A model generated the notes under the pieces. That model saw only the letters and a program-made list of their open reading frames with translations, was not told the origin of the DNA and ran no database searches. From the NCBI RefSeq assembly GCF_029626035.1, contig NZ_JARUBE010000003.1, positions 496,001 to 560,000 of the forward strand: a stretch of 64,000 nucleotides of DNA, read 5' to 3'. The position numbers were made by a program, and so were the translations under genes. This DNA comes from Micromonospora sp. WMMD980. Its GTDB lineage: Bacteria > Actinomycetota > Actinomycetes > Mycobacteriales > Micromonosporaceae. Below are positions 24,846-33,013 of this stretch, one piece after another (positions within the stretch are counted from its first letter, which is position 1; the number at the start of each line of letters is the position of its first letter).

Positions 24846-27800
24846 TCAGAGCACCGGGCTGGTGTCGGCGAGCAGCCGGTCGATCTCCGCGGCCACCGCG
24901 GCGCGGCTCGGGTGCACCGGGTCGATCAGCGGCTCGCCGCGGCGGTCCAGCGCACCCCAGCGGCCCGTCTCGGTGGTGACCAGGAACGCCACCGGATGGA
25001 TCACCAGCGTCGGGTACGCCGGCGCCACCAGCGCCCGCCCGCCCCGGTCCACCACGCCCCGGCGCCCGGCCAGCTCCACCACGGCCAACCCGTCGGCGGT
25101 GAACCCGTCCAGGTGCCGGCCGTCGGCCAGCGGCGCGCCGAGCCGGTGGTAGCGGGTGGGCACCACGACCGTGCCGGAGCGGTCCACCGCGCCCCAGCCG
25201 CCGTTCTGGCGCACCGGGGCCAGGCCGTTGCGGAACGGCCGGACCTCCTCGTACCCGGGCGGGATCTTCACGATGTTCATCCTATCGACGGCCATCCACC
25301 GGCCCTTGCCGTCCATGGACACCCACGACAGCCCGTCGGCGAAGGCGCCCACCGCGCGGTAGCCGTTGTTCGCCTCGATCAACGCCGCCCCGGTGGTGTC
25401 GATCAGCGCCCAGCGGGACGCCTCGGGCATGCGCACCCAGGCCAGCCCCTCGTGGAACGGCTGCGCCTCGGCGTACCGGTGCGCGATGACCAGCTCGCCG
25501 TCAGCGTCCGCGTACCCCCAGAGCTGGTGCTCGTCGTCGAACGTCGCCACCGGGTAGCGCGGCGTGCCGAGCACCTCCTCCCGGCCGCGGGGCGGCGGCC
25601 CGAAACCGCTGCTCGCGGCCCGCGCCGCGACCGCGTCCAGTGCCGTCCCGGTCCTGTCGTTCAGCGCCGCGTCCGCACCCTGCCGCAGGTCCAACGCCCG
25701 CTCGAAGTGCACGCACGCCTCGGTCAGCCGACCCTGGTCGTAGCAGGAGCGCCCGGCGTGCTCGTGCAGCAACGCGCGCAGCCGGTCGGGCAGCTCCGGC
25801 GAGTTCGCCTCGGCGAAGAGCCGGTCGGCCTCCGCGTGCTCACCCCGCCAGCGCAGCACCTCGGCGAGGCGCGCGCGGGCCAGCGAGGTCCGCCGTAACT
25901 CGCCGGTGGCCTCGGCGTACGTCAGCGCCAGCCGCGCGTCGGCGACCGCGTCGTCCAGCTCGCCGAGGACCCGCGACGCGACCGACCGCAGGCTCAGCAG
26001 CCGGGCCCGGCTGCGGTTGTCCAGCGCGCTGCCGAGCTTGCCGGTGAGGCCGTCCCGGATCTGGCGCAGCCGCGCCGGATCGGGCGCCTCCTCGCGCAGC
26101 GTCTCCGGGTGCAGCCGCCACTCGATCGCGGCCAGGGCCTGCTCCGGGTCCAGGACCGGGCGCGCCGGGGCCGCCTCGTCGTCCGGCACGTCCGCCGCCG
26201 CCGATTCCGGGGTACGCGGACGCGGCGGGCCGTCACCCCCGGCGTCGCGGCTCGGCCCCCCGTCCGTCGGCGTGGCTCCGGTGCTGTCGCTGGTCGCCTC
26301 ACCGGTCGGTGTGCGTTCGGCGTCGCGGCTCGCCACCTCACGTGCCGGTGTGACCCTGGCCGGCGCGGTCGGCGTCGGACCGGGCGTCCCGGTCCCGCTC
26401 CGGTCGACGGGCACCGGGTCGGCGGAACGCGACTCGGCATGCTGATCGTCCGTCGAATGACCTTCGGCGCTGATCGCCTCGACCGAGGTTTCTTCGATGA
26501 CTGTGCCGCCGCCCGCGTCCGCCCCGGCGACGGTCACACCGCTCGGGTCCGCTCCGGCCGCTCCGGCGTCAACCGTTCCGGGCGCCGTGGGTGCCGCGTC
26601 GTCCGGCTCGGACCGGGCCGGCGCCGGACCGGCCCCACTCGGCACGGTCACCGTCGTGGTCCACTGCGACGCGGCCGATGTCGCGTCGTCCGGTGTGGCG
26701 CCGGCCGGGCCCGCCGCGCTACCGACGGAGAAGGCGCTTCCGACGGGAGCCCCGCTGGTCGGATCCGCCGGGCCCGGATCCGCCCCGGCCGGGATCTCGT
26801 TGCCCGGGCCCGGTTCCTGCCGCGCCACCGGAGCCGGGCCGCTCGGGGCGTGGTCGCTCGGGGTGCCGCTCGGGACGTGGCTGGTCGGCGCGGTGTGCGC
26901 TCCGGCGGCGGACCGGACCGCATCCGCCGGCGCCGGCCCGTCGAGGTCGGGTCGGTCGGTGGCAGCCGTCGCCGCCGCCAGGAACGGGGCCGGTGCCCCA
27001 CCCGGACGCGAAGCCGCCGACGCCGGGCCGCCCGTGGCCGACGATCCGGGCTCGGCGGCTGCCGGTGAGACACCCACCGGCACCTTGTCGTCGGCGACCG
27101 TGCCGGCCTCCTCGCCGACGGCCGCGCCAGGTGTCCGGTCCGTGGCGGCGACGGCGTCGCGTGGCGCCTGGCCGGCCGTCTCGTCACGGCCGGCGGGATC
27201 GCTCACGCCCCGGCCGTCGACCGCGACGGGTACGTCCCGACCGGTGTCGCGTCCGGCTGCGTCCGGCCGCTGATCCCCGGTCGGTGCCCCCGTGGCTGCC
27301 GGGTCGACCGGTGCCGTCACCGAACTGGACGAGGACGACGGCCGTGCTGCCGGTGACGCGACGGCCGACGGTGCCGGCGTGGTGGCGGCCGACGGTGCCG
27401 GCACGGTGGGGGACGGCGCCGGCGTGGTGGCGGCTGACAGTGCCGGCACGGTGGGGGACGGTGCCGGCGTGGTGGCGGTCGACGGTGCCGGCACGGTGGG
27501 GGACGGTGGCTGGGAAGTCGTCGCTCCGGTGAGCGGTGACTGCGGCGGCGTGCCGTCCGAACGGGCGGCCGGCACGGGCGGCCGGGGCTCGGCCGGCGGG
27601 CGTGCTTCCGGTGCGTCCGCTCCGGCCGGCGCCGCTCCGGTGACGGGTACCGGTGACGCGGCTTCGGCGGCCGGCACCGGCGTGTCCGCGCGGCCCCCGT
27701 GCTCCCCGGCCGTCGACGGCGCGGCGGCGCCGGTCGCCGCCGTTCCCCGGCCGTCGAAAGCCCGGGCTCCGGCGTCCGCCTCCGGTCGCCGGGTCGGTTC

Positions 27801-29351
27801 GGTGGTCTCCGCGGGCGCGGGGCGATCGGCGGGATCGGCGGCATCCGGTGCGACGCTCCGGCCGCCCGTGGTGGCGGCCGAATCGTCCGCGTCACCAGGT
27901 TTGTAGTGGCTGTCGACGGGCCGCCCGGGCCCCACGGACACGCCCGGACCGACAGGTGTGCCCGGAACGGCCGCCGGCTCGCGGGTGCCGTCGGCCGACG
28001 CCACCTGACCGGGCGGCGTGAGCGGCCCGACCCGCGGCGGTCGGACCTCCGGGGGACCGGTTCGGGTCGGCTGGGCCGGGCCGTGCTCGGGTGCCCGGGC
28101 CGGGGCAGGGCCGGGATAGGCCGGCGGTGCCGGGCGTCGGACCTCGTCGTACCGGTCCGGTCCCGGGGCTGCCGGGCGTCGTGGCTCGTCGGGTCGGGCG
28201 GACCACCGCTCCGGCCGGGGCCGGTACTCGGGGGGCGCGGCGGAGTCCGCCCGGCGCCCGTCCCACTCGGGCCGGCGCCGGCCCGGTTCCGGGCGAGCGC
28301 CGGTCGAGGGCGGCCGGCCGTCCTGCGACTCCGGGCGGCGGCGTTCGTCGGGCCGGTAGGCGGCCGGCTCGGTGCGGGATCGCCGCTCGATCAGCGGCCA
28401 CTCGCCCTGCGGCGGGTAGGGCCGGTCGCGCTGACCGTCCCACCGCTGGTCGGGCGGGCTCGGGGTGCCGTACCGATCGGTTTCGGCGCGCTGCGGGGCG
28501 CGGCCGTGCCCGGGGGCCGGACGCTGGACGTCGGCGGGTGTGGACGCCTCCCGGCCCGGCGCGCGGTCGTCCCATCGGCCGGTGGCCGGCTCGCGCCGGT
28601 CGGCGTGCGGGCGCGGGCCCGGATCACGCCAGCCGTCCCGGCGCGGCTCGACGTGGGTGGGCCGTCGCTCCGGATAGCCGTCGGGCTCGGGATCCCGCCA
28701 GCTGTCGACGTACGGCCCGTGCGGCTCGTCGGGGGTGAGCCCGCGACGATCGTCGGGCGGCGTGGGCTCGCTCCGCCCGTCGGGCGGCGGGCTCCACCGG
28801 ACGCGGGCGGTGGCCTCGCGCCCGTTCGCCGCGGCGGGGCGGTCGCCCGTCGGGCGGCGGCGCTCGGACCAGCCCGGGGCGGGGCGCGGGGCCTCGTTCG
28901 GCTCCGGCGCCCAGCCCGGCTCGATCGGCGCGGAGCGGTAGGTGGCGCCCCCGGGGCGGGTCCAACGCTGATCGAGACGCTCAGGTGGGGCCTGGTGGCC
29001 GCGCGGGTGCCGGCCGTCCGGGCCAGCGGGGCTGATCGGGTAAGTCTCCGCGGCGGCGGGGCTGATCGGGTACGTCTCCGGGCCGGCCGGGCTGACCGGG
29101 TACGTCCCGCGCGGGCTCGCCGGGCTCACCGGGTACGCCGGGCTCACCGGGTACGCGTCGTCGGGCGCCGGGCTGACCGGGCGCACCTCGGCGCGGCCGA
29201 CCACGGACCGCCGACGCGGTGGGGGGGTCAGGTGTTCCAGGCCGATGTCGCCCGGGTAGCGCTGGCCGGGAAACTGCGGCTCCCACTCGTGGGTGGGCGC
29301 GAGGGCCCAGGCCGGTTCGGCCGGCTCACGCCAGCTGCCCCAGCCACTCAT
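24846..29351 (-). CDS. Giant WG-repeat protein with long disordered N-terminus
   Basis: 1501 residues. Residues 1 to about 1060 are low-complexity (Pro, Ala, Arg, Gly, Thr, Asp) and surely disordered, with internal repeats: a YPVSPAGPET-like dodecad near residues 55-110 and three 15-residue PSPTVPA units near 617-661. Residues ~1075-1270 are helical and TPR-like (ELDDAVADARLALTYAEATG, HAGRSCYDQGRLTEACVHF). Residues ~1290-1480 hold about five WG repeats (LWGYADADGELVI, RWALIDTTGAALIEA, RWMAVDRMNIV, GWGAVDRSGTVVVP, RWGALDRRGEPLID), which fold into small beta units that probably bind proteins. No signal peptide or membrane span is seen. Function unknown; a large scaffold is the most I would infer. 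The start is MSGWGSWREP at 29351. Confidence 0.85.
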   Translation of the reverse strand: MSGWGSWREPAEPAWALAPTHEWEPQFPGQRYPGDIGLEHLTPPPRRRSVVGRAEVRPVSPAPDDAYPVSPAYPVSPASPRGTYPVSPAGPETYPISPAAAETYPISPAGPDGRHPRGHQAPPERLDQRWTRPGGATYRSAPIEPGWAPEPNEAPRPAPGWSERRRPTGDRPAAANGREATARVRWSPPPDGRSEPTPPDDRRGLTPDEPHGPYVDSWRDPEPDGYPERRPTHVEPRRDGWRDPGPRPHADRREPATGRWDDRAPGREASTPADVQRPAPGHGRAPQRAETDRYGTPSPPDQRWDGQRDRPYPPQGEWPLIERRSRTEPAAYRPDERRRPESQDGRPPSTGARPEPGRRRPEWDGRRADSAAPPEYRPRPERWSARPDEPRRPAAPGPDRYDEVRRPAPPAYPGPAPARAPEHGPAQPTRTGPPEVRPPRVGPLTPPGQVASADGTREPAAVPGTPVGPGVSVGPGRPVDSHYKPGDADDSAATTGGRSVAPDAADPADRPAPAETTEPTRRPEADAGARAFDGRGTAATGAAAPSTAGEHGGRADTPVPAAEAASPVPVTGAAPAGADAPEARPPAEPRPPVPAARSDGTPPQSPLTGATTSQPPSPTVPAPSTATTPAPSPTVPALSAATTPAPSPTVPAPSAATTPAPSAVASPAARPSSSSSSVTAPVDPAATGAPTGDQRPDAAGRDTGRDVPVAVDGRGVSDPAGRDETAGQAPRDAVAATDRTPGAAVGEEAGTVADDKVPVGVSPAAAEPGSSATGGPASAASRPGGAPAPFLAAATAATDRPDLDGPAPADAVRSAAGAHTAPTSHVPSGTPSDHAPSGPAPVARQEPGPGNEIPAGADPGPADPTSGAPVGSAFSVGSAAGPAGATPDDATSAASQWTTTVTVPSGAGPAPARSEPDDAAPTAPGTVDAGAAGADPSGVTVAGADAGGGTVIEETSVEAISAEGHSTDDQHAESRSADPVPVDRSGTGTPGPTPTAPARVTPAREVASRDAERTPTGEATSDSTGATPTDGGPSRDAGGDGPPRPRTPESAAADVPDDEAAPARPVLDPEQALAAIEWRLHPETLREEAPDPARLRQIRDGLTGKLGSALDNRSRARLLSLRSVASRVLGELDDAVADARLALTYAEATGELRRTSLARARLAEVLRWRGEHAEADRLFAEANSPELPDRLRALLHEHAGRSCYDQGRLTEACVHFERALDLRQGADAALNDRTGTALDAVAARAASSGFGPPPRGREEVLGTPRYPVATFDDEHQLWGYADADGELVIAHRYAEAQPFHEGLAWVRMPEASRWALIDTTGAALIEANNGYRAVGAFADGLSWVSMDGKGRWMAVDRMNIVKIPPGYEEVRPFRNGLAPVRQNGGWGAVDRSGTVVVPTRYHRLGAPLADGRHLDGFTADGLAVVELAGRRGVVDRGGRALVAPAYPTLVIHPVAFLVTTETGRWGALDRRGEPLIDPVHPSRAAVAAEIDRLLADTSPVL
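27367..27501. repeat. Three 45-bp coding repeats in the WG protein
   Basis: Three tandem 45-bp units (27367-27411, 27412-27456, 27457-27501), each starting GACGGYGCCGGCGTGGTGGC on the plus strand, with only a few base differences. In the protein they encode PSPTVPA-rich 15-residue units. The unit is a multiple of three, so copy changes keep the frame. Confidence 0.88.
29029..29186. repeat. Degenerate coding repeats near the WG protein N-terminus
   Basis: Four to six imperfect copies of a unit containing GGGCTGATCGGGTACGTC (about 36 bp in the clearest copies) encode YPVSPAGPE / YPISPAAAE steps. They show stepwise expansion of the disordered region. Confidence 0.7.
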
Positions 29352-29513
29352 CGACAGCCCTTCCCGCCGGTCGCGCGGCGCGGCCCCGGAACCGGCTCGC
29401 GTCGCTCACTCACGGCGGTGTCACCTCGTTGAAAATTGTCGCGCCGGAGCGCCGGACGTGCCGGTAGAGTCGCCCGGTCCGGCACGTCTTGCCTGCGGAA
29501 GGAGGGTAACGGC

Positions 29514-30365
29514 GTGGGCTCGGTCACCGCCACTGTGGCACCACCCACGGGCGCACACGTTACCCCATGGTTTCGGACATTCGGCGCGTTAGTGGCGGCC
29601 GGCTTCCGTCGGCACGCGACCTACCGCCAGGTGGCCGTGGCCGGCGTCGTGACCAACACCGTCTTCGGCTTCCTGCGCTGCTACATCTTCCTCGCCGCCA
29701 CCGACGCGGCCGGCAGGGTCGCCGGCTACGACCGGGCCCAGCTCGGCACGTTCGTCTGGGCCGGGCAGGGGCTGCTGGCGGTCATCGCCATCTGGGGTTG
29801 GACGGAGCTGGCCCATCGGATCCGAACCGGCGACGTGGCCACCGACCTGCTACGGCCGGTACATCCGGTGACCAGCTATCTCGCCGCCGACCTGGGCCGG
29901 GCCGGGTTCGCCGCGCTCGCCCGGCTGGTGCCCCCGCTGGTGGTCGGCCCGCTCTTCTTCCCGGTCCACGTGCCGCGGCACGCGGTCACCGTGCCGCTTT
30001 TCCTGCTCTCCGCGGTGCTCGCCGTGGTCGTCTGCTTCGGCTGCCGCTACCTGGTCAACGCGACCGCCTACTGGTTGCAGGACGTCCGGGGTCCGATGAT
30101 CCTCTGGACGCTGGGCTCCGGCGTGCTGGCCGGGCTCTACTTCCCGCTCGGCTTCCTGCCCGGCCCGGTGGAGGCGACCCTGCGGTACGCCACCCCGTTC
30201 CCCAGCCTCCTCCAGGTCCCGCTGGACGTGCTGGTCGAGCGGGAGTCGACGGCCACCGGTGTCGGCCTGGTCGGGTTGCAGCTCGGCTGGGCGGTGTTGC
30301 TGCTGGCGCTGTGCCGGCTGGTGCAGCGCCGTGCCGAGCGCCGGCTGGTGGTCCAGGGTGGCTGA
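29514..30365 (+). CDS. ABC-2 exporter permease 1 (COG4587-like)
   Basis: 283 residues with six predicted membrane spans. WFRTFGALVAAGFRRHATYR at the N-terminus, then WTELAHRIRTGDVATDLLRP and YWLQDVRGPMILW are typical of the ABC-2 permease family that pairs with COG4586 ATPases. The substrate of these three-gene exporters is uncharacterised. GTG 29514 is chosen because GGAGGG lies 7 bases upstream and an in-frame extension is Arg/Gly noise. Its stop TGA (30363-30365) falls inside the first 27-bp tandem repeat and overlaps the first candidate start of permease 2 as GTGGCTGA. Confidence 0.88.
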   Translation: MGSVTATVAPPTGAHVTPWFRTFGALVAAGFRRHATYRQVAVAGVVTNTVFGFLRCYIFLAATDAAGRVAGYDRAQLGTFVWAGQGLLAVIAIWGWTELAHRIRTGDVATDLLRPVHPVTSYLAADLGRAGFAALARLVPPLVVGPLFFPVHVPRHAVTVPLFLLSAVLAVVVCFGCRYLVNATAYWLQDVRGPMILWTLGSGVLAGLYFPLGFLPGPVEATLRYATPFPSLLQVPLDVLVERESTATGVGLVGLQLGWAVLLLALCRLVQRRAERRLVVQGG

Positions 30366-30529
30366 GCACGGCAGTGCGCGCAGGGTGGCTGAGCACGGCA
30401 GTGCGCGCAGGGTGGCTGAGCACGGCAGTGCGCGCAGGGTGGCTGAGCACGGCAGTGCGCGCAGGGTGGCTGAGCACGGCAGTGCGCGCAGGGTGGCTGA
30501 GCACGGCAGTGCGCGCAGGGTGGCTGAGC
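30356..30529. repeat. Six perfect 27-bp tandem repeats at a start/stop overlap
   Basis: Six identical units of 27 bp begin at 30356, 30383, 30410, 30437, 30464 and 30491, with a 12-base partial seventh at 30518. Each starts GGGTGGCTGAGC and ends GTGCGCGCA. Every unit holds GTG in the frame of permease 2 and TGA in the frame of permease 1. As protein each adds nine residues, AEHGSARRV. Because 27 is a multiple of three, copy number changes only the length of the N-terminus of permease 2. Confidence 0.97.
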
Positions 30530-31332
30530 GTGGGGGCGCGCTGCGGGCGTACCGGTCGTTGCTCGGCGCGCAGGCGCGCTCGCAGACGGCCTACCGCACG
30601 TCGTTCGTGGTGGACCTGGTCGGCAACCTCGGGGCGACCGTGTTCGACGTGGTCACCGTTCTGGTGATCTTCGGCGTGACCCGTGAGCTGGGTGGCTTCA
30701 CGCTGCGTGAGACGCTCGTCGTGGTGGGGTTGTCGACGGGCGGGTTCGCCGCCGCCGACCTGCTCGTCGGCAACATCGAACGGCTGCCGCAGTACGTCCG
30801 CACCGGCCTCTTCGACGCGGTGCTGGTGCGCCCGCTCGCCGCGCTGCCCCAGCTGCTGCTGATGGACCTGCCGCTGCGCAAGGTGTCCCGGGCGGTGTTC
30901 GGGCTGGCCGTGCTCGGGTTCGCGCTCGCCTCGGCCGGGATCGACTGGACTCCGGGCCGCGTCGCGCTGGCCGTCGTCGCCCCGCCGGCCGCGGTGGTCT
31001 TCTTCGCCTCGGTCTTCGTCACCACCGCCACGGTGTCGTTCTACTGGGTCGACTCGGGAGAGCTGGCCAATTCGGTCACCTACGGTGGGCGCGACTTCAC
31101 CGCGTACCCGATCACCGTCTACGGCGGCTGGTTCCGCGCGCTGTTCGCGTACGGGATGGGGTTCGCGTTCGTCAGCTATCACCCGGCGCTGGCGCTGTTG
31201 GGCCGCGCCGACCCGCTCGGCCTGCCGCCCTGGGTGGGGTGGGCCGCGCCGGGCGTCGCGGTGGTCGCCGCGACGGTCGCCGCCCTGGCCTGGCGGGTCG
31301 GGATCCGTCACTACCGGAGCACGGGGTCATGA
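30358..31332 (+). CDS. ABC-2 exporter permease 2 (COG3694-like), variable N-terminus
   Basis: Up to 324 residues if translation starts at the first GTG (30358); 270 if it starts at the last (30520, VAERGGALRAYRSLLGAQ). The body has about six membrane spans and the family stretch FVVDLVGNLGATVFDVVTVL, RLPQYVRTGLFDAVLVRPL and YPITVYGGWFRALFAYGMG. The native junction is probably GTGGCTGA, overlapping the permease 1 stop, with re-initiation. Six tandem copies of that junction put seven in-frame GTG codons in a row. No strong ribosome site precedes any of them. The stop overlaps the ATPase start by ATGA. Confidence 0.87.
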   Translation: MAEHGSARRVAEHGSARRVAEHGSARRVAEHGSARRVAEHGSARRVAEHGSARRVAERGGALRAYRSLLGAQARSQTAYRTSFVVDLVGNLGATVFDVVTVLVIFGVTRELGGFTLRETLVVVGLSTGGFAAADLLVGNIERLPQYVRTGLFDAVLVRPLAALPQLLLMDLPLRKVSRAVFGLAVLGFALASAGIDWTPGRVALAVVAPPAAVVFFASVFVTTATVSFYWVDSGELANSVTYGGRDFTAYPITVYGGWFRALFAYGMGFAFVSYHPALALLGRADPLGLPPWVGWAAPGVAVVAATVAALAWRVGIRHYRSTGS

Positions 31333-32315
31333 GCGTCATCGAGATGGACGGCCTGCGCAAGGAGTTCACGGTTCGGGTCCGGGCCGGACGGCTGCGCCGG
31401 GTGAAGCGGACGGTGACCGCTGTCGACGGTGTCGACCTGCGGGTGGAACGCGGCGAGATGCTCGGCTACATCGGCCCGAACGGCGCCGGGAAGTCGACCA
31501 CGCTGAAGATGCTCACCGGCGTGCTGACGCCGTCGGCCGGCCGGGCGGAGGTCTGCGGGCTGCGTCCGGTGGCCGACCGGACCCGGCTCGCGCTGCGCGT
31601 CGGGGTGGTCTTCGGGCAGCGGTCCCAGCTCTGGTGGGACCTGCCGCTGCGGGACTCGTTCGACCTGCTGCGGCACGTCTACCGGGTGCCGGCCGCCGCG
31701 CACGCCGCCCGGCTGGCCCGCTGCCGGGGCCTGCTCGACCTGGACGGGTTCCTGGACACCCCGGTCCGGCAGCTCTCCCTCGGCCAGCGGATGCGTGGCG
31801 AGCTGACCGCGGCGCTGCTGCACGGCCCGGAGGTGCTCTTCCTGGACGAGCCGACCATCGGGCTGGACGTGGTCAGCAAGCAGGCGGTCCGGGGGTTCCT
31901 GGCCGAGCTGGGCCGGGCCGGCGACACCACGCTGGTGCTCACCACGCACGACCTGGCCGACATCGAGCGGCTCTGCCGCCGGCTGGTGGTCATCGACCAC
32001 GGGCGGGTGGTGCACGACGGTTCGATCGGCGAGCTGCACCAGCGGTACGGGTCGCGTCGGATGGTGGTCGCCGAGCTGGACGCCGCGCTGGCCGAGCCGC
32101 CGGCGCCGCCCGGCGCGCCGCTGCACCGGGTGGAGGCGGACGGGCGCCGGCTGGTCTTCGCGTTGGAGTCGGCGAGCGTCGCCGAGGTGGTGGCCGGCCT
32201 GGCCGGGCTGGCGACGCTGCGGGACGTCTCGATCGTCGAGCCGGACATCGAGGAGGTCGTCGCCCGCCTCTACCAGAGCGAAAGGAAGGGCCCCCTCTTA
32301 ACGCCTGGCGTATAG
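31329..32315 (+). CDS. ABC-2 exporter ATP-binding protein (COG4586-like)
   Basis: 328 residues. Walker A GPNGAGKST (49-57), signature LSLGQRMRGEL (Gly replaced by Leu at its third position), Walker B VLFLDEPTIGLD and the H-loop TTHDLADIE. The conserved insertion VRAGRLRRVKRTVTAVDGV before Walker A marks the COG4586 branch. ATG 31329 overlaps permease 2. The last eleven or so codons (ERKGPLLTPGV) and the stop are read from repeat copy 4, so the natural C-terminus has been replaced or extended by the repeat. The three genes form one operon driving export of an unknown substrate. Confidence 0.92.
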   Translation: MSVIEMDGLRKEFTVRVRAGRLRRVKRTVTAVDGVDLRVERGEMLGYIGPNGAGKSTTLKMLTGVLTPSAGRAEVCGLRPVADRTRLALRVGVVFGQRSQLWWDLPLRDSFDLLRHVYRVPAAAHAARLARCRGLLDLDGFLDTPVRQLSLGQRMRGELTAALLHGPEVLFLDEPTIGLDVVSKQAVRGFLAELGRAGDTTLVLTTHDLADIERLCRRLVVIDHGRVVHDGSIGELHQRYGSRRMVVAELDAALAEPPAPPGAPLHRVEADGRRLVFALESASVAEVVAGLAGLATLRDVSIVEPDIEEVVARLYQSERKGPLLTPGV

Positions 32316-32333
32316 GAAGGGGCCCCGCTTAAC
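32283..32333. repeat. GGGGCCCC intergenic repeat, copy 4
   Basis: Half-sites AGGAAGGGCCCCCTCTTA and AGGAAGGGGCCCCGCTTAAC. It overlaps the 3' end of the ABC ATPase gene and supplies its stop codon. It ends 2 bp before the stop of the convergent DUF3043 gene. Confidence 0.8.
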
Positions 32334-32335
32334 AC

Positions 32336-32944
32336 TCAGACCTTCTCGCCGATGGCGACCCGGGGGGCGGGGGCGCGCATCTTGCGGAACGTGATCGACC
32401 GCATGATCGCGTAGAAGTAGAGCGAGCCGAGCTTCTCGGTGCTCTTCGGGAAGCGCTCCCGGACCAGCTTCTTGATCTTTCGGCTGATCAGCACCGAGTC
32501 GACGAGCACACCGAGGGCCAGCGCGCCCCAGAGCAGGTTCGACAGCAGCCGCACGATCGGCGGCATGGCCTGGTTGGAGCCGACCAGCACGATCAGCGCG
32601 CCGCCGAAGAACCAGGTGCCGATCGTGCGCCGGGAGTCGACCACGTTGCGGGCCAGCAGCCGCTCCGGGCCCCGGTCGCGCGGGCCGCCCTCGCGGCGGA
32701 ACTCGGCCGCGGACTCGGCGCGCGCCGCGCGGCGCTGCTCCCGGGCCTCCTCCTTGGTCAGCGCGCGGGCCGGCGCGGTCGGCCGGCGACCGGCGGCCGG
32801 ACGCTTCGGGGTGGTCACCCCGAGCTCCTTCTTGCTGGGCGTGTAGCCCCGCGGGCGGGCGGCGGCGGACTCCTCGTCGGTCGTCACCGTGGTGACGGAA
32901 TCCTCGACGAGGTCGGCGGGCTTGCGACGAAACAGCGACGGCAC
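32336..32944 (-). CDS. DUF3043 membrane protein
   Basis: 202 residues, an actinobacterial family of unknown function. The N-terminal half is charged and likely disordered (GYTPSKKELGVTTPKRPAAG is the family signature, then KEEAREQRRAARAESAAEFR). Two hydrophobic spans follow (about 125-165), then RKIKKLVRERFPKSTEKLGS and YFYAIMRSITFRKMRAPAPR at the C-terminus. GTG 32944 begins VPSLFRRKPADL, the usual start of the family. It is downstream of murA on the same strand but separated from it by a hairpin. Confidence 0.88.
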   Translation of the reverse strand: MPSLFRRKPADLVEDSVTTVTTDEESAAARPRGYTPSKKELGVTTPKRPAAGRRPTAPARALTKEEAREQRRAARAESAAEFRREGGPRDRGPERLLARNVVDSRRTIGTWFFGGALIVLVGSNQAMPPIVRLLSNLLWGALALGVLVDSVLISRKIKKLVRERFPKSTEKLGSLYFYAIMRSITFRKMRAPAPRVAIGEKV

Positions 32945-32967
32945 GTCGGCAAGGGTAGCCAAACGGT

Positions 32968-33001
32968 CGAGCCCGGCGCACATCGCGGTGCGCCGGGCTC
33001 G
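32968..33001. terminator. Hairpin after murA
   Basis: Perfect 14-bp stem CGAGCCCGGCGCAC with a 6-base loop, 12 bp beyond the murA stop. Likely the murA terminator on the minus strand. Confidence 0.8.
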
Positions 33002-33013
33002 GAGAACGGTGGG

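Noticed and set aside
30356..30529. CRISPR array
   Set aside because: The repeats are contiguous with no unique spacers and no cas gene; it is a tandem repeat in coding sequence.
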